DNA of 64,000 nt from Myxacorys chilensis ATA2-1-KO14 (GTDB taxonomy: Bacteria; Cyanobacteriota; Cyanobacteriia; Leptolyngbyales; Leptolyngbyaceae): the NCBI GenBank assembly GCA_019359275.1, contig JAHHHP010000001.1:1-64000 (forward strand). The letters are read 5' to 3'. Positions within the stretch are counted from its first letter, which is position 1. Each line of letters starts with the position of its first letter. Of this stretch, positions 9,209 to 18,215 are shown one piece after another. Under the pieces are notes generated by a model. It made no database searches and was not told the DNA's origin. It saw nothing but the letters and a program-made list of their open reading frames with translations. The translations under genes and the position numbers were made by a program.

Positions 9209-9571
9209 TTACCCTTCTACAGATTTGATGGCTCGAATCAGGTCGTCTTGTGTAAACGGTTTTGTCATATACACATTTGCTCCCTGTCTCAGCCCCCAAA
9301 ACCGATCGATTTCCTGATTTTTTGAAGTGCAAATAATGATCGGGACGTTTTCAGTTTCAGGATGTCTGCGGAGAGAGCGACAGAGGGTAAAACCACTCAT
9401 TCCGGGCATAATGACATCTGTGACTACAATATCTGGTTTCAGCTCAATTGCTTTATTAAGTGCATCTTTAGCGCTCATTGCAGAGATGACCAAGTAACCA
9501 CTTTGCTGTAAATAGTGGCTTAGCAGTTCCATTTCCGATGGTGCATCTTCTACAACCAAAACTTTGCTCAT
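9209..9571 (-). CDS. CheY/PilH-like single-domain response regulator
   Basis: This receiver domain has no output domain. It shows the acidic pocket (VVEDAPSE), the phospho-acceptor Asp in DIVVTDVIMPGMSG, the conserved Thr/Ser in IIICTSK and the Lys in MTKPF. It resembles PatA/PixH/PilH receivers encoded in cyanobacterial twitching-motility and phototaxis operons. ATG at 9571 is preferred over GTG at 9586. It is followed by the chemoreceptor at 6328-9057, so the pair is probably one operon acting on type IV pilus motility (inference from family context). Confidence 0.85.
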   Translation of the reverse strand: MSKVLVVEDAPSEMELLSHYLQQSGYLVISAMSAKDALNKAIELKPDIVVTDVIMPGMSGFTLCRSLRRHPETENVPIIICTSKNQEIDRFWGLRQGANVYMTKPFTQDDLIRAIKSVEG

Positions 9572-9586
9572 TTTTGTTATGTTCAC

Positions 9587-10566
9587 TGTCGTTTGTGCCT
9601 GTAGTTGTTATTAGAGCATCTGTTCAGGCTCTTTTTCTTCATGATGGTGCTAGTGCTTTTTCTTCAAGATTTTAGCATTAACTTTAGCAACTCAGATTTT
9701 GTTGATAGCATTGCCGAATTTCTGTTGCATCGATTACTTTAGCCATGGATTAATCAATGAATTCCGTGTTCTCTGTTACATTAAACTAGAATTTTTCAAA
9801 CGCTTGATGTTTCCGAAAAAGACAACAAAAGTTGTATGCCTTATCAAAAGCATCAGTCAGTTTGACCAGTTGAATTAGTAAACCGCGAGAATACAGACGT
9901 TGAAAGCGCTTGTAGAAGATGATTGGAGGCATTTCCGAATCTCTCAAAACTCTTTACACAGCAAGTTGGCATCCTACGAACCCGTTGAAGTTTAACAACG
10001 TCAAACTGTAGAAACGCTTTAGAATCTCCCGAAATTGCAGCACAACCTAGCTAGACCGCAATCTGCAATGTCAAGCTGAAGGTGCGATCGCTCGTTCAAA
10101 TGCGATCGCTTGTGCGCGACTGAAAGTTCTAATTAAGCAAACAAGCAACCATGCCCCTGATCATTTATGCTTCGCTATGGTCAGCGAACAATTATGCTTC
10201 TAAACGAAGTTATTTTCAGGAGTCTACTTGTAATTACGGACAACTACAACTTTCTTAAAGATTTGATAAAGTTTGAGTAAATGTTGAAGTGTGTCATTAT
10301 TTGCAATTGATTTGTTCCAAAACTCTTAGTCAGAGTGGGTTGCTTAGGTCAGCAGGTCGTCTCCACAGCCTGATCTACTACTTAGAGCAAGAAATAAGAG
10401 AAATATAACTTCAGTATTTATACAGCCTTCCATGACTGCAAAATTACCGGCATCTTTATAAGATATTCATAAAATTCCACTCTTGAAATACCTAGTAGTC
10501 TGTCAAGAAAGAAAACTCGCCTCGCAAAATCCACTTAACAAACTACTAGGCGTCTCCAAACTCTTG
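9587..10566. other. Gene-free stretch of about 1 kb
   Basis: I found no open reading frame with a ribosome site or recognisable motif on either strand. It contains two HIP1-like sites around 10085-10110 and a 9-bp inverted repeat (CCTAGTAGT at 10491-10499, complement at 10542-10550). That repeat lies just past the stop of the minus-strand gene at 10567 and could belong to its 3' end. The A+T-rich composition suggests regulatory or decayed DNA. Confidence 0.6.
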
Positions 10567-11895
10567 CTAACGCTGAAAGCCCTTAGCAGATTTCTTATCG
10601 CTCTTCTCTTTTGCTTTTGTTTTGCTCACCTCAGTTAATGCTTCTTGAAACAAATTATGCAGATGGAGCGGAACGCTAGCAATTTCGGGCAGTTCAGGTT
10701 CTAGAGGCTTTTGGTGCGATCGCAGCAGATCATCCAAGTCTCGCTCAAGCTCAAAGTCAGGTTGCTGCAAGAATTCGCGCAACACTGCCTCTAACTGGGT
10801 CGGGTAATCTTTCGCTAATTGTCTCCAGACATAGGTATTGATGTCACGACTTTCAAGATATTTGCGAATCAGTTTGTCTGACCCTTTAATCGTCTTCCAA
10901 TCGTCAGATTTGAGCAGATCAATAAACTGCTGATGATTCGGTAAAATCATCTGTCCCCAGCGAGGATGAGCCAAAATCGTGACTTCTTCTGCTTTCTTCA
11001 GTTCGGGAGGCAATTCGATCTGAGGCGTCACCATTTTCGCCGCCGCTTTGTCGGTCATCATTTTGGCGGCAGTGTCCGCATCCATTCCCATCGCTTCGGC
11101 CATTTCTGCGATTTCTTCATCGCTAACGCCTGCTTCTTGCGCCAGCTCAGTCATCGATTTGTTGCGATCGACGCCTGCTTCATCGAGTCGCCGTTCTGTC
11201 AGAAAATCTTGAAACTCAGGAATCTTTTTACTCAGTTGATAGCCTGGTAAGCTCACTTCTGCGCCACCAAAAAAGTCGAGAAAATCTTGGTGATAGCGTT
11301 CCACCGATTTCCACGCTTCTTCTAACAACTCTGGAGCATCGCCGTAAAGTTCGGATTTGTAGTTCTGTTTAAAGTTACCGATCGCAACCGCTAACTTTGG
11401 CTTACCTAAACTGCCTAATTGAACGTATGGACTAAAGAACATCCACGCGTCTTCTGTCACAGGTGCAATCCGGCTCAGCAGAATTTCTCCTGGCTTTAAC
11501 CGTGCCATTGCTTCTAGCGTTGCTGCATCGGTTGGCTTGACGATATAGGTATTGGTCGTGAGCCAATTCATTAGCTTAAAGCCATCGGGTAGAACGTGCT
11601 GAATCACAAACAGTCCAGCAAAATTGCGCTTCCAGCCGAGAACAAGCGTGCGATCGCTCTCTGACAATTCCGATTCGTTAACAAACAACTCTAGCGGCGT
11701 CTTATCACCAACCTGACCCTGACCGAGAAACGAATCGACAGCCAAATCGCGCTGCTTGCGGTCTTTAGACTGAGATTTAGATAACTGCTCAGCGACAAAT
11801 GCCTCTAAAGCCGTTGCTAACTCTCCTTCCGCGTCGTACACAAAATCGACTAATGCTTGCTTTAGCTCCTGCGATCGCTTTAAACGTTGATCCAC
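10567..11895 (-). CDS. Conserved cyanobacterial hypothetical protein
   Basis: I do not recognise this 442-residue protein. It is soluble and charged, without signal peptide or membrane segments. The N-terminal half (about 1-200) mixes helices and strands (ILLSRIAPVTEDAWMFFSPY). A middle segment (about 245-285) is Ala/Met/Glu-rich and helical (AQEAGVSDEEIAEMAEAMGM), and the C-terminal part is helical and ends in a Lys-rich tail. A PTPELKKAEE-like stretch precedes a short domain with HPRWGQMILPNHQQF. It looks like a real gene from codon use and length; the flanking genes give no functional clue. Confidence 0.7.
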   Translation of the reverse strand: MDQRLKRSQELKQALVDFVYDAEGELATALEAFVAEQLSKSQSKDRKQRDLAVDSFLGQGQVGDKTPLELFVNESELSESDRTLVLGWKRNFAGLFVIQHVLPDGFKLMNWLTTNTYIVKPTDAATLEAMARLKPGEILLSRIAPVTEDAWMFFSPYVQLGSLGKPKLAVAIGNFKQNYKSELYGDAPELLEEAWKSVERYHQDFLDFFGGAEVSLPGYQLSKKIPEFQDFLTERRLDEAGVDRNKSMTELAQEAGVSDEEIAEMAEAMGMDADTAAKMMTDKAAAKMVTPQIELPPELKKAEEVTILAHPRWGQMILPNHQQFIDLLKSDDWKTIKGSDKLIRKYLESRDINTYVWRQLAKDYPTQLEAVLREFLQQPDFELERDLDDLLRSHQKPLEPELPEIASVPLHLHNLFQEALTEVSKTKAKEKSDKKSAKGFQR

Positions 11896-11986
11896 GCGCT
11901 CATCCTCTTTTTGTTCTTCGACACGATAGGGTTCACTTTAGCGAAAGGTAAGCCCCCTACGATAGATTTCGATATTGGTTATAAAA

Positions 11987-12466
11987 TCAATTAAAAATTT
12001 GTCGCAATCGCTGCAACGCAGATTCAATTTGCTCTAATTCTGCGGCATCGAGTTGGTCAAACCGCTCCTTTAGATAGCTGATATGCGCCGGAAACACGTC
12101 TTGAAAGACCTGCTCGCCCTCAGGCGTCAACACAATGAGAAAGCAGCGCCGATTTTCTGGCGGCACTTCTCGACGGACTAATCCTTTTTGTTCTAAGCGA
12201 TCAATAATGCCGGTCAACGTTCCTTTTGTGACCAAGGTTCGCTCTGCCAATTGATGCATGAACATGCCTGAGGTGTTCCCCAAGGTACACAGCACATCAA
12301 ACTGAGGCGGCGTTAATCCGAGTTCACGAATATGCGGCTCATCATAAGCACAAAAGGCTTGATAGGTGGTTGTTAGCGATCGCAGCGTTTTCATAAAAGG
12401 CTGTTTGGCAGCACTCTGAGGATTTAGTTTGGCTAGTTTTTCTGATGTTATTGATTTTTTCGACAT
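11987..12466 (-). CDS. MarR family transcriptional regulator
   Basis: This 159-residue winged-helix protein of usual MarR length has LGLTPPQFDVLCTLGNTSGMFMHQLAERTLVTKGTLTGIIDRLE as helix-turn-helix and the wing motif GLVRREVPPENRR. MarR dimers usually repress a neighbouring or their own gene and are released by phenolic or oxidative signals. It is divergent from the MOSC-domain gene starting at 12646, a natural candidate target (inference). A pair of 15-bp direct repeats lies between the two genes. Confidence 0.85.
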   Translation of the reverse strand: MSKKSITSEKLAKLNPQSAAKQPFMKTLRSLTTTYQAFCAYDEPHIRELGLTPPQFDVLCTLGNTSGMFMHQLAERTLVTKGTLTGIIDRLEQKGLVRREVPPENRRCFLIVLTPEGEQVFQDVFPAHISYLKERFDQLDAAELEQIESALQRLRQIFN

Positions 12467-12645
12467 TGACGTTTTTCTAAATTCGTCTTTCTAGTATCGC
12501 ATATCAAACAGTCCTAGTTGAAACTATCAGCTTCAAACGGCTCGAACCTTGTAAACTGTAGCTTGAGGACGAGCTTAGGTAAAACCCAGATAGGTAAAAC
12601 TCAGAGTAAAAGCAGTCTTCACAGATTGAATGATAGAGACAAACC

Positions 12646-13431
12646 ATGCCAACTCTCGATCGCATCTTTATCCATCCGATCAAATCGCTAGAGGCGGTGG
12701 AAGTTAGGCAGGCAAAAATTTTAGAGAGCGGCGCATTAGAGGGCGATCGCGAGTTTTGCATGGTGGACTCTAACGGAAAATGGGTCAATGGCAAACGCAC
12801 TGCCAAGGTTCATCAGATTCGATCGCAGTTCAATCTCCCAGCGCGATTAGTAACGCTTTCGATTCAAGGCGAAAATCCGGTGAGCTTTCATTTGGATCAT
12901 GCCCGCAGCGCGATCGCGGCATGGCTGAGCGACTATTTCGGGTTTCCTATCAGCCTGCAACAAGATCGAACGACCGGATTTCCAGACGACGAAGCTTCGC
13001 CTGGACCAACTCTGATTAGCACCGCAACTTTAGAAGTATCAGCAGATTGGTTTGATGGGGTGACGGTGGAGGGAATGCGATCGCGCCTCCGCACCAATCT
13101 CGAAATTGGTCAAACCCCGGCATTTTGGGAAGATGGGCTTTACACCAAAACTGAAGAACCTTTGCTCTTTCAAATCGGGGATGTGCAGGTGCAAGGCATT
13201 AATCCCTGTTTGCGATGCGTGGTTCCAACCCGCGACGCCATCTCTGGAGAAGCCACACCGCAGTTTCAAAAGACCTTTGCCGTCAAGCGAGAAGAAACCC
13301 TCCCAAATTGGGTAGCCAGCAATCGGTTCAAATCGTTTTACCGAATGGCGGTTAATACTCGCATTGCCCGGTCTGAAGCCGGAAAATATCTTCGTGTGGG
13401 TGATGAGGTGAATGCAACGTTGTCTAGCTAA
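12646..13431 (+). CDS. MOSC-domain protein (molybdenum cofactor sulfurase C-terminal family)
   Basis: It has an N-terminal MOSC beta-barrel-like part (PTLDRIFIHPIKSLEAVEV, residues 1-100) and a MOSC domain with the conserved cysteine motif NPCLRCVVPTRD (about residue 188). Members such as YcbX and mARC carry the molybdenum cofactor and reduce N-hydroxylated compounds; mARC-like activity is possible but unproven here. At 261 residues it lacks the ferredoxin domain of E. coli YcbX. It is divergent from a MarR gene. Confidence 0.83.
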   Translation: MPTLDRIFIHPIKSLEAVEVRQAKILESGALEGDREFCMVDSNGKWVNGKRTAKVHQIRSQFNLPARLVTLSIQGENPVSFHLDHARSAIAAWLSDYFGFPISLQQDRTTGFPDDEASPGPTLISTATLEVSADWFDGVTVEGMRSRLRTNLEIGQTPAFWEDGLYTKTEEPLLFQIGDVQVQGINPCLRCVVPTRDAISGEATPQFQKTFAVKREETLPNWVASNRFKSFYRMAVNTRIARSEAGKYLRVGDEVNATLSS

Positions 13432-13604
13432 ACGCACTATTAGCCTCTACCCTGCCGTAAGGTTGTAAAGATCTTCACTTAAGATTCATGCGGATGCATA
13501 AACATGATTAGAAGCTGCGAAATTTTACTGGACTCAGGCTGTTTTGCATTTTCTTAAGACGTAATTGTTGTTAGCAACAATTTTTATCTAAGGGAAATCC
13601 AACC

Positions 13605-14174
13605 GTGGACATGAAAGATATTGCCGATAAGGCTGCTAAGGTCAGTGGAATTCGTAAAGATCTGAAGACAGTCCAGTCAGTTGTCAATACTGGTGCAGCA
13701 GCCGGTGCGGCTGTTAGTGCCGCGACAGGTCTGTCTGTGGCAGCAACATCAGGAGCAGGAATTACCTCAGGTCTTGCTGCGGCAGGTGGAGTAATTGGTG
13801 GAGGTATGGCATCAGGTCCAGCGGTACTAGCAGCAGGTCCGGCGTATGCTGGTGCAAAGATCATCAACAGTACTATCTTCAAAGATGAACCAGGATTGCG
13901 TAAGCAAGAACGCGATGCCCGTGCAGTGGCACGAAAAGCTACAGGAATTGGTGCTGCCGCTGGTGTCGCTGGTGCTAGTGCTGTAACTGTAGCGGGTGGA
14001 GCATCTGGTGCGGCAATTATGAGTACTCTTGCTGGTATCGGGGGTGTAGTTGGTGGAGGAGCTATCGCTGGTACTGCGGTAGTTGCTTTAGCTCCTGTTG
14101 CTGCTGCTGGAGCCATTGGATATGGGGTCTATAAGTTATTTGGCGGCGGAGACGAAAAGCGGAAACGTCGTTAG
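13605..14174 (+). CDS. Gly/Ala-rich hydrophobic protein with two-fold internal repeat
   Basis: I cannot assign a family. The 189-residue product has a charged N-terminus, then two similar hydrophobic segments (about 28-88 and 113-177) rich in glycine-zipper spacing (GGVIGGG and GGVVGGG, AAAG, SGAA). A charged linker (DEPGLRKQERDARAVARK) separates them, and the tail is basic (DEKRKRR). The repeats look like an ancient duplication. Glycine zippers can oligomerise in membranes, as in pore-formers, bacteriocins and phage proteins, but no leader peptide is visible. The start is GTG (13605) or the ATG two codons later. It converges with the exporter at 14417-16948 across a 20-bp-stem palindrome. 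Confidence 0.65.
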   Translation: MDMKDIADKAAKVSGIRKDLKTVQSVVNTGAAAGAAVSAATGLSVAATSGAGITSGLAAAGGVIGGGMASGPAVLAAGPAYAGAKIINSTIFKDEPGLRKQERDARAVARKATGIGAAAGVAGASAVTVAGGASGAAIMSTLAGIGGVVGGGAIAGTAVVALAPVAAAGAIGYGVYKLFGGGDEKRKRR

Positions 14175-14214
14175 CTATTAGCCTGGTAACAGTCGATCTA
14201 GCCTCCGAATCGCC

Positions 14215-14256
14215 CTCAGCTTAACCCTTCTCCTAGAGGAGAAGGGTTAAGCTGAG
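14215..14256. repeat. 42-bp near-perfect palindrome
   Basis: A 20-bp arm beginning CTCAGCTTAACCC is mirrored exactly, with only AG between the arms. It lies between convergent genes (stops at 14174 and 14417), so it may terminate both. There is no adjoining T-run, so a cruciform or mobile-repeat origin is also possible. Confidence 0.8.
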
Positions 14257-14416
14257 AACAGCAGCAATGCCAATGATTGTCGATTTAATTAGTGTTAGCT
14301 AAATTTTCCCTCATTGTTCTTTCAAAAAGGTCTATGTATGAAGGCTAGAAGGTGAAGTAAAAACTCTAAACACATCTAAAAACCAAGTTCATGCTCTGCA
14401 AGACATGACAGTGGGC

Positions 14417-16948
14417 TTAAACTGATGCTTGCTGCCGTTGATAAAGCGACCAATACAGACCCTTTGATCGCAGCAACTGATCGTGAGTCCCTTTCTCAGC
14501 AATCACGCCTTTTTCCATCACCAGAATTAAATCTGCCTTCTTGAGGGGTGCGAAGCGGTGAGCAATTAGGAAGACCGTGCGATCGCTCGCCACTTGCTGA
14601 AGATTGTGCAGTACTTGTTGTTCGGTCTCACTATCAAGCGCACTCGTTGCTTCATCCAACACCAGCACCGGAGCATTAGACAGAAACAGTCGGGCTAAGG
14701 CAATTCGTTGACGTTGGCCTCCCGAAAGCGCTGTGCCTCGCTCTCCTGTGTTGGTCTCATAACCCTGAGGCAGTTCGCTGATAAAGTCATGGGCAACCGC
14801 GAGTCGAGCCGCTTCTACTACATCTTCGGCGCTAATATCTGGGCGTCCAAGAGTAATGTTGTCAACGATCGTCCCGTTGAAAATTAGATCTTCTTGCAAG
14901 ACAACGCCCATTTGACTCCGCAATGAATGTAGATCGACGCTCTTGACATCAAATCCATCGACTAAAATTCGACCCGCCTCGGGTAAATAAAGCCGTTGCA
15001 ACAGTTTAGACAGCGTACTCTTCCCTGAACCGCTCCGGCCGACCACACCCACTAGCATTCCAGGCTCAGTCGTAAACGAAATGCCTTTTAGAACAGGTTC
15101 TTGATTAGGGTTGTACCGGAAGAACACTTGATCGAACGTCACTTGTCCCTTAAGCGGCGGCAAGACCAATCCTGATCCCGGCTCCGCTTCAGGGGGAACG
15201 TTGAGAATATCTCCAATTCGATCGACCGATAGCAACACCTGCTGCAAGTTCTGCCAAAGCTGAACTAATCTCAACAACGGACCTGTCACCCGTCCCGACA
15301 ACATCTGAAACGCAACTAGCTGACCGATGGTTAGGTTTTGCCCAATCACCTGATGCGCCCCGACCCAAAGAATCAGCAGATAGGAAAAATTCGTGAGAAA
15401 GTCAGCTAAGTTGTTGCTGATATTCGACGTTGTAGAGGCTTTAAAGCTGGTGCGAATGTAGCGAGCAAATAGTCCTTCCCAGCGATCGCGCGAGGGTTTT
15501 TCCGCCGCGTGCGCTTTGACCGAATGAATCCCTGTCACCGTCTCGACGAGGAACGACTGACTATCGGCACTGCGGTTAAACGTCTCGTTCAGCCAGTTTC
15601 GCAAAATTGGAGTTGTCGTCAGCGTCAGTGCCGCATACAAGGGCAACACGGCCAGCGCCACAGCCGTCAGCGGAATGCTGTAGAAAAACATCAACGCCAA
15701 ATACACGACCGAGAAAATCGAATCCAGTACAACCGTCAGCGCCGTTCCCGTCAAAAACTGACGAATGTTTTCTAACTCCTGAACCCGCGCCACGGTATCT
15801 CCCACCCGACGAGATTCAAAATAAGCCAGAGGCAACCGCATCAAGTGACGAAACAATTGCGCCGAAAGACTCAGATCCAAGCGGCGGGCAGTGTGCGTGA
15901 AAATAAATAGGCGAAGAATACCTAGAACCGCCTCAAAAATCGCAACACCCAGTAGCGCGAACGCCATGACATCTAGCGTCGAAACGCTACCTTGCACCAT
16001 GACGCGATCGATGACGACTTGAGTAATCAACGGCGTCGCCAAACCCACAATCTGCAATGTGATTGAGGCAACAAGTACCTCGATCAGCAGCCCGCGATAT
16101 TTCCACACCGCAGGTAAAAACCAACTGAGGTTAAACCGCTCCTGCTTCTGAATCGCCTCGACTTGCCAAAGTGTCCCGTTCCAAGATTGCTGCACCGCCG
16201 AGCGATGCATCGCCTCACACGTCATGGTGGGATTCATCGGATCAGCAATGATCAAGCGATCGCCCCTGACGCCGTAAGCCACGACCCAATGGGGCTCACT
16301 ATTTGGCGTTCCCCATTGCATCAGTGCCGGAAAATTCAGCAGCCGTAAGTTCTGCCAGGTAGACTCAATGCGCCGCAACTGTAGCCCCAATTTCTCAGCC
16401 GCATCGACTAAATTTGTGGGGCGTTGTCCTCTCAACTGCCGTTGCACCCACTCTAGCTGAGCCGGATTTTGCAGATGGTTGGCCACCATCGTCAGACAGG
16501 CCGCTCCCGGATTCATGCCCGAGACAAACGGAAAACTTGTGACAGGTTGGGGAGAAACATCGGTTTGGGGCTGGTAGCGAGCGCGCTGAATCGCCCAGAA
16601 GCGTTCAACATCAGCCGAAGACAACGATGCCCACGTCTCTGCCCTCCACTGTACGACAACGACATCATTACTTGCTGCCCGTGCCTTCCAGCCCGGCAGA
16701 TCCAGCAAATCGCCTACCCATTCTCCGGGCTTGAGCAAAATCGTCTTTTCTTCTTCCGAAACCAGCCGGACTTTGCCACTCAATACCACTAATTGAAGCC
16801 CTGGCGTTTCTTCTGACCACAGCAATTGTCCTAACCGATACCGCCGAATGTCGGCTTTTGTTCTAAATTGGACTTGCTGATCAGGGCTGAGGAAGCACAG
16901 GGGCGGCGCTTCCCACGGAAGATTGGCGGTAATGTCGTTTGTAAGCAT
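14417..16948 (-). CDS. HlyB-like ABC exporter with degenerate C39 domain and N-terminal cNMP-like domain
   Basis: This 843-residue type I secretion ATPase has four parts in order. Residues about 15-125 form a cyclic-nucleotide-binding-like cupin. Residues 138-270 are a C39 peptidase-like domain, about 285-560 are the six-helix export domain, and about 600-840 are the nucleotide-binding domain (VGRSGSGKST, LSGGQRQR, VLVLDEATSALD). In the C39 part the catalytic Cys of the usual DCG motif is Pro147 (MNPGAACLTM), while His220 and Asp236 remain. It should therefore bind but not cut substrate, like the HlyB C39-like domain. A parvulin-type isomerase gene precedes it by 43 bp in the same operon. No HlyD adaptor gene is in the window. 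Confidence 0.88.
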   Translation of the reverse strand: MLTNDITANLPWEAPPLCFLSPDQQVQFRTKADIRRYRLGQLLWSEETPGLQLVVLSGKVRLVSEEEKTILLKPGEWVGDLLDLPGWKARAASNDVVVVQWRAETWASLSSADVERFWAIQRARYQPQTDVSPQPVTSFPFVSGMNPGAACLTMVANHLQNPAQLEWVQRQLRGQRPTNLVDAAEKLGLQLRRIESTWQNLRLLNFPALMQWGTPNSEPHWVVAYGVRGDRLIIADPMNPTMTCEAMHRSAVQQSWNGTLWQVEAIQKQERFNLSWFLPAVWKYRGLLIEVLVASITLQIVGLATPLITQVVIDRVMVQGSVSTLDVMAFALLGVAIFEAVLGILRLFIFTHTARRLDLSLSAQLFRHLMRLPLAYFESRRVGDTVARVQELENIRQFLTGTALTVVLDSIFSVVYLALMFFYSIPLTAVALAVLPLYAALTLTTTPILRNWLNETFNRSADSQSFLVETVTGIHSVKAHAAEKPSRDRWEGLFARYIRTSFKASTTSNISNNLADFLTNFSYLLILWVGAHQVIGQNLTIGQLVAFQMLSGRVTGPLLRLVQLWQNLQQVLLSVDRIGDILNVPPEAEPGSGLVLPPLKGQVTFDQVFFRYNPNQEPVLKGISFTTEPGMLVGVVGRSGSGKSTLSKLLQRLYLPEAGRILVDGFDVKSVDLHSLRSQMGVVLQEDLIFNGTIVDNITLGRPDISAEDVVEAARLAVAHDFISELPQGYETNTGERGTALSGGQRQRIALARLFLSNAPVLVLDEATSALDSETEQQVLHNLQQVASDRTVFLIAHRFAPLKKADLILVMEKGVIAEKGTHDQLLRSKGLYWSLYQRQQASV

Positions 16949-16991
16949 CTAACACTCAGAACTGGGGGACAGCAGATCAAAACGGTCGCGA

Positions 16992-17756
16992 TTATTCTTC
17001 ACCAACTTGCAGCTTGACGGTCATTTTCTGGATTTTCTCACCCATCCACCGATCAAACAACTCATTTCGCAGCATCTGGCTCAATTGAGAATTATCAAGT
17101 GATGCAGGCAACACTTGCTCGACTCGGAACAGCGCCCAGCGATCGTCGATTTCAAGCGGCCCAACCAGATCACCTTCATTAGCAGAATCGATCGCGGCTC
17201 GAACAACATCGGGCATGGTTCCCCGGCTAACGGGTCCCATCATGCCATTGGCAATGCGATCGTCCGCTACCGAATGCTCTCGTGCCAACTCTTCAAAGCT
17301 GGCTCCCTCCTTCACCTGAATTTTGAGTTCTTCGGCGAGATCCTGATTTTCTACCATGATGCGAGACAGCACCACGCGATCGAGAAAAACCTTGCGTTCA
17401 ATAAAATACTCTTGCAGTTTCGGTTCAGTCGCAACTTGCTTAAGCTTTTCTGTTTTGAAGTTAGATGAAATTTGATTATGAAACGTGGAGTAGTCTAAAC
17501 CATTACGATTAAGCCAGTCCTGAAACACTTTCGGATCGGTAAGCTGTTGCTGGAGGCGAAAATCAATGACGGCTTGCTCAATAACAGCAGGATTAATGGC
17601 TAAGTCTGCGCGGGTGTTGAGTTCTTGCTCTAAAACATACTGACGTAAAATATCGCCCAGGAAGCCTTGCAGCTTACCTGATGTTTGTAAATAGCGGAGG
17701 CACTGTTTCAGAGAAAGGGCTTCCTCATCGACTGTTAGAAAAGCTTTAGCGTCCAT
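16992..17756 (-). CDS. Peptidylprolyl isomerase (PpiC/parvulin type)
   Basis: The protein has a SurA-like helical N-terminal part (about 1-125) and one parvulin domain (about 130-230: VVLSRIMVENQ, SFEELAREHSV, GPVSRGTMPDVV, GDLVGPLEID, WALFRVEQVLP). There is no signal peptide, so it should act in the cytoplasm. It is first in an operon with the HlyB-like exporter. In cyanobacterial type I export clusters such an isomerase probably holds or folds the substrate before export (inference). ATG at 17756 is preferred over TTG at 17765. Confidence 0.85.
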   Translation of the reverse strand: MDAKAFLTVDEEALSLKQCLRYLQTSGKLQGFLGDILRQYVLEQELNTRADLAINPAVIEQAVIDFRLQQQLTDPKVFQDWLNRNGLDYSTFHNQISSNFKTEKLKQVATEPKLQEYFIERKVFLDRVVLSRIMVENQDLAEELKIQVKEGASFEELAREHSVADDRIANGMMGPVSRGTMPDVVRAAIDSANEGDLVGPLEIDDRWALFRVEQVLPASLDNSQLSQMLRNELFDRWMGEKIQKMTVKLQVGEE

Positions 17757-17765
17757 GAATGTCAA

Positions 17766-18215
17766 TTCTGTGAGGGTCTAACTCAGATGGTATCTTGCCC
17801 AGGGCAAATGGGACTTTAATAAACATTTAGAGGTGGTTCAGGGATTTAACGTAAACCAATGTGATTAAACTCTAAAACCCGCCCATTTCGATTCAGCAAT
17901 TTCAACCAATTGCTAAAACTTTCTAAAAGAGTTTGACTGCCCTTACCGAACATGTTTGAGTATTTGAACGGAGAATGACAAAAATTGACCTAAGTAGATT
18001 CTCTATAACTAATTGCTTTCATCAGGATTAAATGAGAAGTCTTTGCTTCTGGGAGAGGGTCACATCCTTAATTTGAGGCTGCATTACAATCCCTAAGATT
18101 TGTCCCCGTTATTCGCTAAAATCGTGAATAGATCTAAACTCCGACCGGAAAACCGGAGTTTTATGGCATGATCAGTTAGTAACTATCTGCGATCGCAAAG
18201 GAAAACAAGAACATT
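17766..18215. other. 450-bp divergent promoter region with a leader hairpin
   Basis: It lies between the isomerase/exporter operon (minus) and the peroxiredoxin gene (plus). An 8-bp stem, AAACTCCG (18136-18143) with CGGAGTTT (18154-18161), encloses ACCGGAAAAC and is followed by TTAT, about 55 bp before the peroxiredoxin ATG. It probably lies in that gene's leader. I saw no coding sequence and recognised no known riboswitch. Confidence 0.5.

Noticed and set aside
13571..14116. 181-residue reverse frame (Ala/Pro-rich) opposite the Gly/Ala-rich gene
   Set aside because: It is the mirror of the Gly/Ala-rich frame: Ala/Pro-rich composition arises from the complement of GCN/GGN codons. No ribosome site was seen.
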